The notes below the pieces were generated by a model. That model saw nothing but the letters and a program-made list of their open reading frames with translations. It was not told where the DNA came from and made no database searches. The position numbers were made by a program, and so were the translations under genes. Shown here in pieces: positions 27,117-39,864 of a stretch of DNA of 64,000 nt (positions within the stretch are counted from its first letter, which is position 1; each line of letters begins with the position of its first letter). Source of the DNA: Hirudinaria manillensis (taxonomy: Eukaryota > Annelida > Clitellata > Hirudinida > Hirudinidae); NCBI GenBank assembly GCA_034509925.1, contig CM067536.1, positions 9,299,001-9,363,000 of the forward strand. Reading direction: 5' to 3'.

Positions 27117-28953
27117 TCATGTCGTCTGCATGTCCAGCAGAGAGTTTATGCTTCCGTCCATGTTGCCGTTATTTGCTTCGAGGACCGAAATTATGACGAC
27201 TTCTTCCACTTCGGGAAACATGTCCTTCAAAGAGCAGACTTTCTGCTTTTCCTCTTCGGGGTCGGGTGCCGCCGGAGAGCCGGAGTCCTCCGCGGCAGAA
27301 GTCGGCGGAGCGTCTGCCGCCTTCTGGCCGTCGACTTCGCCGGTCGGCTTGCCGACGGCTTTCCTGCTCGATCTCAGGGCCATGGCCACGGCCGGGTCGC
27401 TCTGTTTTTAACCGGATTCGAAATCGGGACAATTTAACCAATATACGACAAAAATAAGGTGAAATTAAATTAACTTAAAATAATAAAATGCAAGCCACGG
27501 TTTTTGTAATGTTAGTCCCTTAAATCAGTAACGATTGTAATTGCCAAAGAAATAAGTTTCGTGACCCACGGTCAACAAATGCATTTCATTGATAACTAAC
27601 GAGAAGAGTGAAGACCAAGTGTATGGCGCCCTCCTTGTGTTCACCTTGCTTTCCAGACAACGGAAACCAGACGTTAACCTGTTCACCCTCGAAGACCTTC
27701 TCTGGAATGACCACTTGAGCCCAGGCAAAATGGCTGTCATCCGTGAAAGCTCTCTGAAAGGGGAACAAATTGCTGCAGCATTTCTAAGAATCACATAATT
27801 AATAAATAGTTAGTTTATGCATTGGAAAATGAATACAGGCTGACCAAATTTGGTATTTGTCTATTTTTCACTCTCTGTCTATAAGATTCTTTTAAACTTA
27901 TAAAAATTCTTTAAAATATGTTTTCGTGTAGTTTTAATATAGTTCACCTCGTCAAAAATGTCAATGGATATGTGGTCGATTTCTGGTGGAATAGCTCTGC
28001 CAATGAAGAAATGTAAACCAATTGCAGTCTTTAAAAGTACAAAAGAAATTCAATGAACGCTGCTAGGAATAGATTACGTTAAAATGACTTTGTTCCAAAT
28101 GGGGTTTCTTGCTCCATTGACTGCTGTTTGAGTCTCAAAAAGCGTCTGGCCTATTTTTATCCTGCAATAGGGATCCATCCTTGTCAATCCATAATTTTTT
28201 GCCAGCTGTGCCTGAAGTGGAAGAATAGATCCAAAGACAATAATGACAATCAGAATCTAGGTCTGTTGTGTGACCTCATTTAGTATTGTATATAAATAAA
28301 TATCATAAAACTTCTTTAAATGGTACATAGAAGTTCTATTACAAAAAAAATCTAAAGTTACAGCATTGAGTAAGCAGACTTGATTAAGATGATTTTAGTA
28401 TTTAGCTGCAATGTCTTTTTGCTGAGTTTCTTCCAAGAATGTAAATTGCAGATCTTTTATTTAATAAATGGGAGGATACAAACAAAAGGCTAAATAAAAA
28501 ACACTACCTGACTCAGAGTAATACTAAGTCTGATGGAGTTCTGTGAGGAAAAGAGAGATACTTCATGGGTGAGCCACAAAGTTGGGTCAAATTCGTGGGG
28601 ACTTTTTGATGGTACAAGTCTCAGAAAATCGGGTGGCAATTCGCCCACCACCACCTGCAAAATTAAATGTACAATTTACAAAAGATTGCATTATCTATTG
28701 TGAATTTTAAACTTAATTTCAAATTCTCACGTTTTCAACGTCATTAATTTAACTTGTTTGCGCCTATAATCACCAATAAGGAAAAGCTAATAAAATTATT
28801 AAATGCATAATCACAAGCTATATCCTCAATCCAGTAAAATCAAATATAATCTTCGTCACTGATAACAATTTATTTCAAGTTTTTCTAATATAAGCAATAG
28901 CCACAACTTACAAGACTGCGTTTATCTATTGTTGCCGAATCTTTTGAGCTCAT
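27117..28953 (-). CDS. TOLLIP: Toll-interacting protein
   Basis: Adaptor that links ubiquitin, phosphoinositides and endosomal sorting, and dampens Toll/IL-1 receptor signalling in vertebrates (family knowledge). Six exons on the minus strand: 28953-28912, 28654-28508, 28211-28078, 27996-27948, 27753-27601, 27401-27117; total 269 residues against 274 in human, all junctions in frame. N-terminal Tom1-binding region [13 protein letters not shown]2 domain with [14 protein letters not shown] and NPIWNKVI then [14 protein letters not shown] and [10 protein letters not shown]-terminal CUE domain at about 231-268 with the MFP motif (236-238) and NSLLDM. The linker between C2 and CUE is Ala/Pro/Glu-rich, unlike the hydrophobic human one. 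Start ATG 28953 matches the family length. Confidence 0.96.
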
Positions 28954-29068
28954 CGCCACTTATTTACAAAATTCGAAACGAAAAGTAAACTCGGATTAGG
29001 TTGGAATAACTTTATTGGCGTAAACGTCGGTGCGAACATCCGCTATATTTAGATATATCGCCGAAGGT
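28954..29068. promoter_or_regulatory. Probable bidirectional promoter TOLLIP/NOA1
   Basis: Only 115 bp separate the start codons of two divergently transcribed genes, so their promoters and 5'UTRs must overlap. No TATA box or strong motif is seen; the function is inferred from the geometry. Confidence 0.6.
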
Positions 29069-31992
29069 ATGAACAACTGTTGTAACTGTTTGCGTCTTAC
29101 AGGCGTTAGAAAATTTGCAAAATGGGAATTCTTCAAAAATGGCCTCAAATATCGTTCTTTAGTCTCACGTTTTAGTTCGAGTACGAGTCGTGCTGTATCA
29201 CAGTTGAGTGAGGAATCTAGAAATCTTAATAATTGCTTTCGTCGCGTTGATTTTAAACGATTTGCCACATCGACTCGAATTTATGCTTCGCCAGAGAATA
29301 ATACCTCCATTGCTGCCGATTTTCTGAACGAAACCGAATCTTTAAAAAAGAAGACGGATGAAAGTGATCAAATAGTTGCAGATATTGATAGAGGTCTTCT
29401 TGAATTAGAAGAGTTGGTAAACACGGACATAAAAGTTGTTCCAACGGTTGTCGCTGCCTTAAGTGGAACTGAAAACGTTGATAATGTGGTGCTCGATGGA
29501 AAAACAACCACTTTTACTCTCCCCAGAGCAGGAAACAAAGTTTTTGAACTTTTTGGAACACCAGATCCAAATCAACCTCCCAGTGACGTTCCTTGTCCTG
29601 GATGCGGAGCGCTTCTCCACTGCAAGGATCCTGGCATACCGGGTTACCTTCCTTCCGAAGCATATCTAGCGACTCCCAAAAGCCATTTAAAGAATTGTCG
29701 CTGCCAAAGATGTCAGCTTTTGTCAGAACACGAGATTGCTCTAGATGTAACTGTGCCGCTCGACAAATTCAATCCAATAATCAAGGAAATCCGGAAACAT
29801 ACCGCCCTCGTCATATTGCTGGTCGATATGACCGACGTAGCCAATTCCTTTCATCGGACCTTCAAGTACGTTCACAGCTCCGGTCGACCGGTCTACATCA
29901 TCGGAAACAAAGTCGATCTCATACCAAAAGATGAAGAAGGATACTTGGACAGACTCATGAAGTCCTTGGTTGATACAGCAGAGCAAAATGGATTTTCCAA
30001 GGGGAAAAATGTTGAACACTTTTCCCTCGTAAGTGCCAAAACTGGTTACGGAATTGAAAATCTCATCACAAAAATGCTAGATGAGTGGAAGCACAGGGGT
30101 GAGTTTTTTAAACGCTTTTATGAACCATGCAAAGGTTCATTATTTTGATTACAATGTTGTTTTGTCTACACATTAGGTCATGTTTTCATAATGGGATGTG
30201 CCAATTGTGGAAAGTCAACATTGTTTAACACTCTCCTGGCTTCTGATTACTGTCGAAATACAGCCAGAGAGATCGTACAAAGAGCGACCACTTCAATTTG
30301 GCCAGGTTACTTGTGAAGATTTGTCTTATTGATATCTCAGATTTTTTTAAGCTTGTAAATACTCTCCTTTTCATTTTGCTAATACTCAATTCAGGAACAA
30401 CCCTTAACTTGCTCAAGTTCCCCATCATGAACCCAAAACCAGATATTCTCCAGGAAAGAAGAGAGAGGCTGGAAAAGCTTGAAAAGCAGTCAGAAAGGAA
30501 ACTCGACGAATCCAGGAATCGGATCATGCCCAACATCAGCAGTTAGTGCTCCTTTGCCACGTCAAAATGGAATCGTCGGCAATGCTTAGTTCGAAATCCG
30601 TTATTAAATTAGGTAGGATCGGTTCCACTCTCCTAACGCTCACCGAAGATGCCATCGTAAAGAAGAATCAGACAGCAGAAGGATTTATGGTTCCGTCTTA
30701 TTCCTATGATGAGACCGGCAAAGGTAAATGGCAAGATTGTTTCAATTGACATTGTTTCGCGTTGACAATCGCATATCAACCGATTTGATTGGCAGAAGGT
30801 GGCATGGTGGAATCTATTGGCCACGAGGGAGCCATAGAATATTTGGACTTGAAGGTCAATCCATACAACGACTCGACATACAGGTACTGGTGCTACGACA
30901 CCCCAGGCCTGATAAACCCCGATCAAGTAAGACGAACCATCTTCATCTTCAAAGTTTCACTGCAGCAAATTAATTTTTAATCATATTTGAATAACAAATT
31001 AAATGCTTATTTAAAAAAACCTTCTCGACGTGCATTCAGATCATAAACCTCCTCAACCAATCCGAACTGCTGAAGTGCGTCCCGAAGAACGGCATCACGA
31101 GTAGGACGTACATAATGAAGGCCGGGCAGACCATGTTCATCTCCGGCCTCTCCAGGCTCGACTTTTGCGAGGTTATTTGCCAAACGACTCGTTCGCACGA
31201 TCCCGTTTTTATGACGCATCCCTTTCGTCGCCTGCACAACATCCTTCGGCTCGTTTCTAAAAATAGACTTCCGTGTAGGCGTTCCCTCGGCTCGACTTCA
31301 TTATCGACGTATTTACAGGGCAATCAAGGAATGTTTTTCACCGTATTTACGTCCATGGATGTGCCAGTCAATATAGTCGAAACGGAAGAAGCGGATCGAT
31401 ATTACAAAGAACATCTCGGCACAGAGACTCTCGGGGTGAGAAAACGTTTTTGCAACATTTACGGATTGAGATGATCTGACTCGGAACATACGTCTTAAAA
31501 GATTCCGATCGGGAACGAGGAGAGACTCGAGATTCTACCGCCGTTGGTCGGCACGGAATTCGAGATCGTCGGCAAAGGAACGAGATTCTCCGCGGCAGAC
31601 GTCGTCCTGTCTTCGTTAGGTTAGTATTTTCTTAATTACATGATTAATTAATTGATTAACTTAATTAAAATTTTCCTAATCCTGATTCTTACGATTAATT
31701 CTAAAATTCCACCTCATTAAAATTAAATAAATAAAACATCTTTTGTCTAGGATGGGTGGCACTGAATTATCCCAGCAACAAGACAGGCACCGTCAAGGCC
31801 TACACGCCCGGGGCAGCGGGATGCAAACTGAGGTCGCCCCTGCTTGCTTATGCTTTGAACTTCAGAGGTTCAAGAATAGGAGGGACATATCGGTACAGAA
31901 CGCTAGAAGAAGAAGAATTACATCGACGGGCAAAAGAAAGGTCCGAGAACGCTCCTAGAAGTAGAAAATATCGTAGAAGACAGCACGAGTAA
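29069..31992 (+). CDS. NOA1: Mitochondrial GTPase NOA1 (YqeH/RsgA-like, circularly permuted)
   Basis: GTPase needed for mitochondrial small-ribosome assembly and translation in other animals. Exons: 29069-30098, 30177-30305, 30395-30541, 30613-30723, 30796-30926, 31040-31171, 31319-31435, 31502-31619, 31751-31992; 718 residues, near the human 698. The Arg/Ser-rich N terminus without early acidic residues fits a mitochondrial presequence. A zinc-binding segment CPGCG...CRCQRC precedes the G domain. G motifs occur in permuted order: G4 NKVDL, G5 SAKTG, then G1 GCANCGKS, G2 PGTT, G3 DTPG, the YqeH-class signature. Start chosen as the first ATG (29069); the frame is open slightly further upstream. 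The 71-nt intron 30542-30612 is one of the shortest here. Tail ends KYRRRQHE. Confidence 0.95.
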
Positions 31993-32079
31993 ACGCTTTA
32001 AAAACTGGCATTCACTTGTAACGATCGTCACAATCAGGAATTATTCTAACAAACTCTAAGATTGTTTCAAGCAAAAATA

Positions 32080-32112
32080 CATGCATACATACATACGTAC
32101 GTACGTATGCAA
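32080..32112. repeat. (CATA)n/(CGTA)n microsatellite
   Basis: ATACATACATACGTACGTACGTATGC between the convergent NOA1 and zinc-finger genes (stops 31992 and 32179). Confidence 0.85.
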
Positions 32113-32178
32113 GAATAACAAGCGCAAGAATTATTAGTCGAAACAAAACAAGAACAACAAGGCCGTCAACACGAACGA

Positions 32179-33572
32179 TCACATCTTCTTCTGTTTTTGT
32201 CGAACTTCGGTCGCCTCCGAACCCCTCCTCTGGGGAAAGAAAAAGTCGGAGCCCTCTTCTCGCTCGCGGCACTCGTCCGCGACCTCTCCCGAGGTCGATT
32301 CTCGTGGCGAGTCGTCGACGGAGGGCTCCACGACCAAGAGGTCGGTGTGCAGCTTGGTGTGAGCTTTGAGGCAGCTGACCCTGGCGAACCGTTTGTCGCA
32401 TATGAAGCAGATGTAAGGTCGGTAGTTGTAGTGAAGACGGAGATGCATCTGCAGGCTGTTCATCTGAGTGAAACCTCGCTGGCACTCTCGACACTTGTAC
32501 GGTCGCTGGTCGAGGTGCGTCTTCATGTGCCTGTTCAGGTCGGATGACTTCGTGAAGCCCCTGAAGCACGTACGACACAGGTACGGACGCTCGCCCGTGT
32601 GCGATCGCATGTGTACCTTCAGGCTGCTCACCTGAAAGAAATACAGGTGTCAAATGATGCATCAATAGGCTTTTGGAAGTGATATGATAGAATTGGATTA
32701 GATTTTGTAGTCTTAGGGGATTTTTAGACCTAACAAATCATTTGTAATATTTCTAAGCGATCTTATTAATGCATCATTTGCAAAGCAATGTTAGGCTAAA
32801 TCTGTTTCGTAATCCAGTGAGACTAGAGGGCATAACTTCCAAATTTCCATGCAAACCTGGGTGAACTGGGTCGAGCAGACGACACAGACGAAAGGTTTCT
32901 CTCCGGTGTGGGTTCGCATGTGGGTCTGCAAGTTGACCTTGTTGGTGAAAAACCGGCCGCACTCGGGGCACTCAAAAGGTCGTTCTCCTGTGTGTATCCT
33001 CATATGTGTCTTGAGGTTACAACTCTGGTTAAACTTTTTGCTACACACATGGCAGGTGAAAACCTTTCTACCCTGATCCCTGACTTCCGTCTGCCTGGTT
33101 GCGTTGTCGAGTATGTGACCCTCTAGTTGTATGCTTTGATCGAGTGTCACCGCATGTTGGGTCATCAAATGTAGTCTGAGACTGGGGCGGTCATCCTGGT
33201 TGTAGCACTGTTCACACCTTAGAACATTTCAAAATGAAATGCTTTGAGTATATTTACAATTTGAAAAATGATGACAATAATTTAATAGTTAGTTTGTTAG
33301 TAATTCTGACAATTTAAGGTGGTAGAAGAGTTGTCCACTTTTAGTTAAATTACTTACGGGTTGAATGTGTAAGAAACTTCGGATAATAAATCGTATTCGT
33401 CTCCTGCGTTTTCCTGTTTTACAAGGAACTGGTTTTCTGGCAGAATTTTGTAATCCCCGTTTTCTCCCATAAGGATTGATTGCACCAAACTTTTGTCTCC
33501 TTCTGTCGCTTGTGGCTGACAGATAAGAACATATTCTTGGGGCATCTCTTGCCCTGCACCGTCTTCTGCCAT
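32179..33572 (-). CDS. C2H2 zinc-finger protein, seven fingers
   Basis: Probable sequence-specific DNA-binding nuclear protein. Three exons on the minus strand: 33572-33358, 33217-32857, 32631-32179, joining in phase to 342 residues. The N-terminal 70 residues are acidic and glutamine-containing with no KRAB, BTB or ZAD domain that I recognise. Seven C2H2 units follow, six joined by or close to TGEKP-type linkers (HTGERPF, HTGEKPF, HTGERPY, HLDQRPY, HYNYRPY). The first finger (CEQCYNQDD) is atypical and separated by a linker of about 36 residues; finger 4 is split by the second intron. The C terminus is acidic, then basic. An in-frame TAA lies 12 nt upstream of the ATG, fixing the start. Target unknown. 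Confidence 0.9.
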
Positions 33573-33684
33573 ATCGCAATCACTTTATTTTTTGGGGCGC
33601 ATAAATGCTTTTCTATGTGTGAGATATCATGAGATCGCTGGAAGTGAGAAGCAAAAAAAATTAAGTTGCATAATGTAGGCCCAC

Positions 33685-33927
33685 CTTTCCACTATCGGTA
33701 AAACGGTAATAAACGTAAAGTAAGCGCTTCATCAAAAAAAAAAAGAGTATCGAATCGAATTCATGATGCGCTTTATGGGTTTTTAAGTCACAATGATCTT
33801 CCGTACATATTGAAAAGTCGAAGTTTATCATGGTTTTCAAATAACTCACATGAAATTGTTCAATTAAGCAGTAGAAAATATCCAACAAAGCAATGGCGGA
33901 TTCCAAATTTGGACAGTCGTTAGACAT
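33685..33927 (-). CDS. Possible two-exon small ORF upstream of the zinc-finger gene
   Basis: ATG at 33927 starts MSNDCPNLESAIALLDIFYC and runs to a good donor after 33850. A second segment, 33726-33685 (RLLYVYYRFTDSGK), follows an acceptor and ends at GTGGGC; both are phase 0, and a further acceptor lies near 33638. It could be 5' sequence of the zinc-finger transcript (its frame does not join that protein) or a separate small gene. I recognise no family, so this is speculative. Confidence 0.25.
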
Positions 33928-34453
33928 AGAAATTTGTAATCAAAAACAAACTTATTGCAATTGTCGTAATTGATAGGCATTACAATAATAAAGTTACTAA
34001 AGTTTTTCAGATTCCGGAGCATAATAAACAAATTAATTTTTTTAACGCTCTACGGAATTGTATAATAAATTGTTTGTAAATTATTTATCCAAAAATAAAT
34101 TACTTGCTGCAAAGAAGTTTACCTATTACAAATAAATTAAGTATATAAATTTAACAAGTTGAAAAAAAATAGTTGCACACACTCCATTACAAATTGGCTC
34201 TTACTAAAACAACTCTCCTGAAGGTCGTTGTTGTTCGGTAAGTTCGCTCTGCGGTGCCTCTATTTCTTTGAGATTATTTAATGTTCTGAGATTGGAGAAT
34301 AGTGGTTATTGAAATTTATTTCTTGCTTTCCATATGCTTCAATCCATATACATGAATGTGACTAGCGAAAGGCCGTTTGCTTACCCATCTTCCACCCCGA
34401 ACGATATTTTGAGGTCTTATTTCAATTTCGTTATGAATGATTGACAGAAAAAC
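33928..34453. other. Intergenic, divergent promoter side of COX6C
   Basis: AT-rich sequence between the minus-strand zinc-finger region and COX6C. It should hold the COX6C promoter and 5'UTR. No repeat array or ORF worth naming. Confidence 0.5.
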
Positions 34454-35134
34454 ATGGCATCTACAATAGAGAAACCGTTGTTGAGAGGATTCTTGAGGAG
34501 GAAGGTGAAGTTTCACTTTATGGGAATGATTCTCACTGCTACCACAGCAGTCACCTTAACAAAGATCTTCTACACTGACAAAAGAAAGAAGAAGCTTGAA
34601 GACTTCTACAAGTAAATATAACAATTTTATAACATAATAATAATAGCAAAGTTGAGTGTGAATTTTAATTTCTTTTCTGTGTTATTATTTGTTTAATATG
34701 TTTTGTATTCTGAGCTTGAAGGTTTATTTCATGCTCAGTTAGTATGGATAATATTGGCATGGATAAGTTATTGGCAAAAAGCATTGCATACTTTTTAGAC
34801 CTTACAATTGAATAGCTGGAAGCTTTTTTTTCAGTTGTTAAGGATTTAAAATTGCTCCAAAAATGCCTTTGTGAAATTGTGGAAATTAAAAAAATAAATT
34901 TCTTATGGCCAGGGCATTATTTATTTAAAGATGCTAGCTTCTTGAAGATTTGAATTTTACTTTTATGGTAAAGTTGCATTATATGGTGTTGAGAAGTGTT
35001 GCACATGTGGGGTAACATTTCTAAGAGACTTGAAGTTTACTTTACTTTTTTTTAGGACTTATGATCCTGAAAAGGATTACATCAGGATGAGAGAAAAAGG
35101 AGTCTTTCAAAGTGCTCCACCCCAGGGAAAGTGA
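34454..35134 (+). CDS. COX6C: Cytochrome c oxidase subunit 6C
   Basis: Small nuclear-encoded subunit of respiratory complex IV in the inner mitochondrial membrane. Two exons, 34454-34611 and 35056-35134, give 78 residues (human 75). Basic N terminus LLRGFLRRKVKFHF, one membrane helix (GMILTATTAVTLTKIFY), then DKRKKKLEDFYKTYD and the conserved end MREKGVFQS. The short basic N terminus without a cleavable presequence is usual for this subunit. Poly(A) signal about 260 nt downstream. Confidence 0.93.
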
Positions 35135-35395
35135 GAAGGTTGAATCCAGTTTCTAGGTTGGTTGAAAAATTTGGCTGAAGGATGCATTGGATGAGGTGAC
35201 ATTAAATGTTTCATGTGGAAAGATGAATGTTCGTGGATGTATTTGTGTTTAGTAAGTTTTATGAATGTCTTATTGATGGCCTAAAATGATGCAAAGGCAA
35301 TCAATTGTAAATTTATTCTTGACAGGTGTACAAGGAGGGAAGTACATCAAAGACCTTCATGGCATCAATTTTCTTTTTGACAATTTGATGTTTGA

Positions 35396-35401
35396 AATAA
35401 A
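35396..35401 (+). terminator. Poly(A) signal AATAAA for COX6C
   Basis: AATAAA 262 nt after the COX6C stop, followed by a T-rich stretch (TTTTTTTGTCTTTT). Confidence 0.6.
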
Positions 35402-35674
35402 GCATAAATTCAAGTTTCTTTAAATTGCTTTTTTTGTCTTTTAGTGATTTTGAAATTCTATGGGGTTGGGTTGTGATGAAAATTTATTAGATATGATTTG
35501 TGATCTCTCAAATGGAGGGTATAATGGTAAGTGGTGACCTAGTTCGAAATCTGAATGAAGTGTCGGAATGTTTGGTAGGGCGTTGAGTGCGCAACCGATT
35601 TGGTAATTTGAAGCCCGGTTGGATGTTTGCAGGTGCGCGCCCGCTTTTATGAGCCTCCAAGGCCTCGCTTGTGC

Positions 35675-35688
35675 GTAGCTATGGTAAC
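35675..35688. promoter_or_regulatory. X-box-like RFX site upstream of the tubulin glycylase
   Basis: GTAGCTATGGTAAC, about 108 bp upstream of the TTLL3/8-type start codon. It fits the RFX X-box (GTNRCC-N0-3-RGYAAC) with one mismatch in the first half-site. RFX factors activate ciliary genes, and this gene is expected to act in cilia. Binding is inferred. Confidence 0.55.
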
Positions 35689-35795
35689 GATGGCGTCATT
35701 GCAGGCAGGAAGCACCTGTTATCCACGTGGACTAATTCTGGCCGAGTTTGTTGTTTGAGTTGTTGATCTGTTGAAGGACAAAATCAGCAAGTGAG

Positions 35796-37679
35796 ATGGG
35801 CGAAACAGGTAGTATTGTCGTTCAATTGTTTGTGTTTTCTTTGTTTGCTCTCGAAATTGCTTTACCAATGCCAAACAACGGGTAGTTTTGCCGCTAGCGT
35901 CGACGTAACGCTGACAGAACTTATGAAATAACAAAAAAAGTAAAGCTAATAAAGTATTCATTCACAAAAAGGAAACTGTAAAGATGATCCAAAAAGTTTA
36001 ACCCAAGTGAGGGTCCAAACAGCCAGATGGCTGAGGCAAAGGTCTATAAATGCTGCTGTTTTGCTGTCAGCCAATAGTGAGCACTTTGAACATTTTTTGG
36101 GCTACCAATGAGAAAAAACTATCATTACTTGTTCAGATATTAAATTTATTTATTCATCACTTTTAACTATAGTTTCAGAACAAAGGACATCTCCATCATT
36201 CATGAAAACGAGTACTGAGACCTTTCAGACAAAAATGGTAACACCCTTTGTTGGCCATCAAAATAAAGTTGTGCCAAGCAGTCAGAAGGGACACAAAGAA
36301 GAGCAACGCGTTGGCAAAGACAAGTTGAACGGCAACGACAGCAAAGAACATGTTCCAACAAATCTGAATGACATTCCTTTGAGTTGTACCAGTCTCTCCA
36401 ATAAACTTTATGATGACAAGAGTCACAATCTTAACCACAACCACGTCTCAGTCAGTTACGACAGCAGGGATGCTCGCAAGAAAAATAAGTTTTCAAAGTC
36501 TGCATCTCTTCTGGTGAGCCCCAGCCTAGGAATGTCAAAGAATCAACCATTTCTCTCCAGGTCTTTTGACTCCACTCTAGCATGTCAGTGGTTAATTGAT
36601 ATGTTGATGTAATACAATATTAGAAAATATACAGATTAAATTAGCAATTTAGTTACTCAATATTACTTGTAACAAAGAAATTTTTTCAAGTGGCATGACC
36701 TGATGTTTTTAATAATGTACATTTCTTAACAAATTTATTCTTTCTAAATCTTAATATTACTTTGTTATTCTTAACCTGGTGATGAAAAATACATAGTTTC
36801 AATCCTTGACTCATTACAATTTCAATCTTGTTATGATTTCAATCCTTATCACGTTATATCGTGATTGCATTCCTGTTATCAGTGAGAGTGTCCCCAACGA
36901 ACGGCAGCATTCAGCAACGCAAAAAGTCCATTTACGACTTGGCCACGATGTCAACGTCCGAAGACGGAATTCTTTCCCTCGACTTGGAGCAGAGGGCACG
37001 AGAAGAGGCAGAGAGAGCGATGAGGGTTTGTTTGTCTGAAACCGTTGTCGTCGTCGTCATCATAATCGAAGTCTTCGATTGTTTGATTAACAATCAAATC
37101 TTTTACAATTTTAATTAGGAGTTTTTATGTTGAAGGTAATTTTAAGAGATATCCATGTTCCAATGCATAACAATAGTTGCATACATTATGATAATTTGTT
37201 TACATTATTCATGAAATTGTAAATTATCCACCTATGGAGGCTCGTCGTTTTAACGATTCACAGAATTAAAATAATTAATATTCAACGCTTGCAGAGCAAA
37301 AAGATTTTCACGATAATCGGACCCTACCCGAGTCTCAGGGCTGCCCTGAGGAGGAGGGGTTGGGTCGAAAAGTTGCCCTCAATGACCCCGAAAAGTGGTT
37401 TGAAATTACACCATTATTTGTTATTAATAATAACAATTATTGCAAAATAATTATAAAAATAGTAAGTTATTGTTGTAATAATGTTATTTAACAACATCTT
37501 ATAAATGTTGGGTTAGGGTTAGAGTTAGGGCTAGGGTTATATTGGCAAATGTATTTTGTTTCAATGCAACTATGTTATTATTTTTGCAGTAATAATATAA
37601 TATTATAAAAAATTTAATACAAATAATAATTAGAATAAATAATAACAAAGATATTAATAATAATTTGATATTGATAATG

Positions 37680-37753
<74 letters not shown>

Positions 37754-39816
37754 TAATAACAATAATAATAATAATAATAATAACAATAATACTGACAACT
37801 AATGTGGATTTGCTAAATTGGCAGAAGGAATAGAAAGCACTTCGGACCACCTGTCGGACGAGAAAAACCCGGAACTGATAACCACAATGGTGATTGCTTC
37901 TATCACTTGTTATCAATTCTCTAGCAACGATGAATCTGATAACACGGGTTGACCGCACGTGTGACTGTGTCACTGTGATTATTGTTATCATTAGAAGACG
38001 ATTTCGATGATATACACGTTGAATTCGTGCTTGTTGTAAAAAATTCAGTCGCAGGTGGTGAGGAATTCGACTCCTTCTTTCGTGTTCAGCGTGAAGGCCG
38101 TCGACGTTTTCAATCACGTCACCAGAGGGGGACAACTTGTCAATCACTTTGCCAGGTCCAGTAATTTCACGACAAAGGTCAACCGCTTTTAAGTCTCTGG
38201 TGGTGTTAAAGCAATGATATCAGTTTTAAATATATAAGATAATATCAGCATGATTTTGTTCATTTTATTGATTTTACTAATTTTTATCAATTCCACCCCA
38301 AAAAGGCCTGCATCTGTTTTATTTCAACTTTTAACTATTTGTTAGCTGCTCATTCATCCTTTATTTATAATCTTATTATTTATGCCTTCACTTTTCAATG
38401 ACTCAAGTCGTTTTACAATTAAATATATTAGTTACATTATGTTAGTTATATTATTTATATTATATTATCGATTTAATTATTTAATAATCTAAAAGTTTGC
38501 TTTGTTAGGCCGGCCTCTGCCACAACATGAAGAATGTTCCGTGGTTCATGCATTGCGACCCGAATGCCTTTTATCCGAGGTGTTACAACCTCGCCAATGA
38601 TGAAGAAAAACAAGCTTTCAGAGGTGTTTATGGTGGAATAATTTAATAAATAACTAGATATTATTAAATATTAACTTAATATTATCTTAATTAATATTAA
38701 ATAATTTATAATATATTTATAATGGTGTATTAAATCAAAACATAATGATGGCAACGTTCATTGAATTCAAGATGACTTCCAACTTATGTCCTGCTGTTCC
38801 ATGCTGAAACACTTTCTGGCAAAGCAGAGCAATCTGGAAGTGGTGATGGGCGGGGCTTGTTCTGGCAATAAAAGGAGCGCACGTTTGTCGTCTGCCTTTT
38901 CGAGGTTCTAATGTTTTATTTTAATATTAATGCTTTATTTTAATTGGGGCTCATCAAATGATTGACAGCTTGACCTTTATAAAGTTAAAAAATATTCATA
39001 GTTTCTATAATTGTATTAAATATATTATTCTTCCTTAAAGCAACAAATGAACAAAACAAACCAGCAAAACGAATCAATTAAAAATTAAAAACTTCTTCAA
39101 TTGAAAAGATTTAAACATTTTTTAAAAATTAATTTTGCAGTTCGAGAGGAAACCATATTTCAGAGTGCAGGAAGCAGAGCATTGAACTCCTTGTTCCGAT
39201 GTTGAGGGTTGTGAGTAGCGGCCGCAGGAGTCCACTCAGGGTGAGGGTTATTGAGTTGGTTTGGGGGGAGAGTTGGAACTTTTTGTCTGAATGATTTTTA
39301 ATGATACATTTTGGAAATTATCATTATTATAAATTTTAAATTTACACTTGTGAGTTATAAACATAAATTAATTACTAGCACATCAGAGAGCAATTTCAAA
39401 AAAATATTTCTCAAAATCTTTTGGCAGATGGCGTCGGCAGACGTCTTGAGCAAGGATCGACTGGTAGAAGGCCATGGCAACTGTAACCATGGCAACGACG
39501 ATAAACTGGACGCTGACGACAATGGCAGCGATCCTGTTGGGCAACCGAATCTCCGGGGCGAACCGACCCGTTCTGGCTCGGGCGGGGGTCGAGTCGTCCG
39601 CGAACACGAGGACCCCTCGTCCGAGGTGCGAACGCCACCCCCGATAACAATCAAAGCCATGAAGTTTGCTCTGGAAAGGTGTCAGGAGTTCATCAGGTTC
39701 AGAGAGAACGATGATCTTGACCTTCCCTCAAATCGTTCGTCTGCTCAGAAGCTTGGTGGGGTCACGGGCAATGGAGACGCAGACGACGATGTTGGTTGGA
39801 AATTAATAAATAAATA

Positions 39817-39864
<48 letters not shown>

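Noticed and set aside
36514-36560. Earlier donor for glycylase exon 2 at 36514
   Set aside because: That donor is phase 0 and would enter exon 3 out of frame; the donor after 36560 restores the frame.
38012-38054. Candidate extra glycylase exon with an acidic peptide before 38055
   Set aside because: The family alignment joins ITTM (37889) directly to VVRNSTPSF (38055) in phase, so this is intron.
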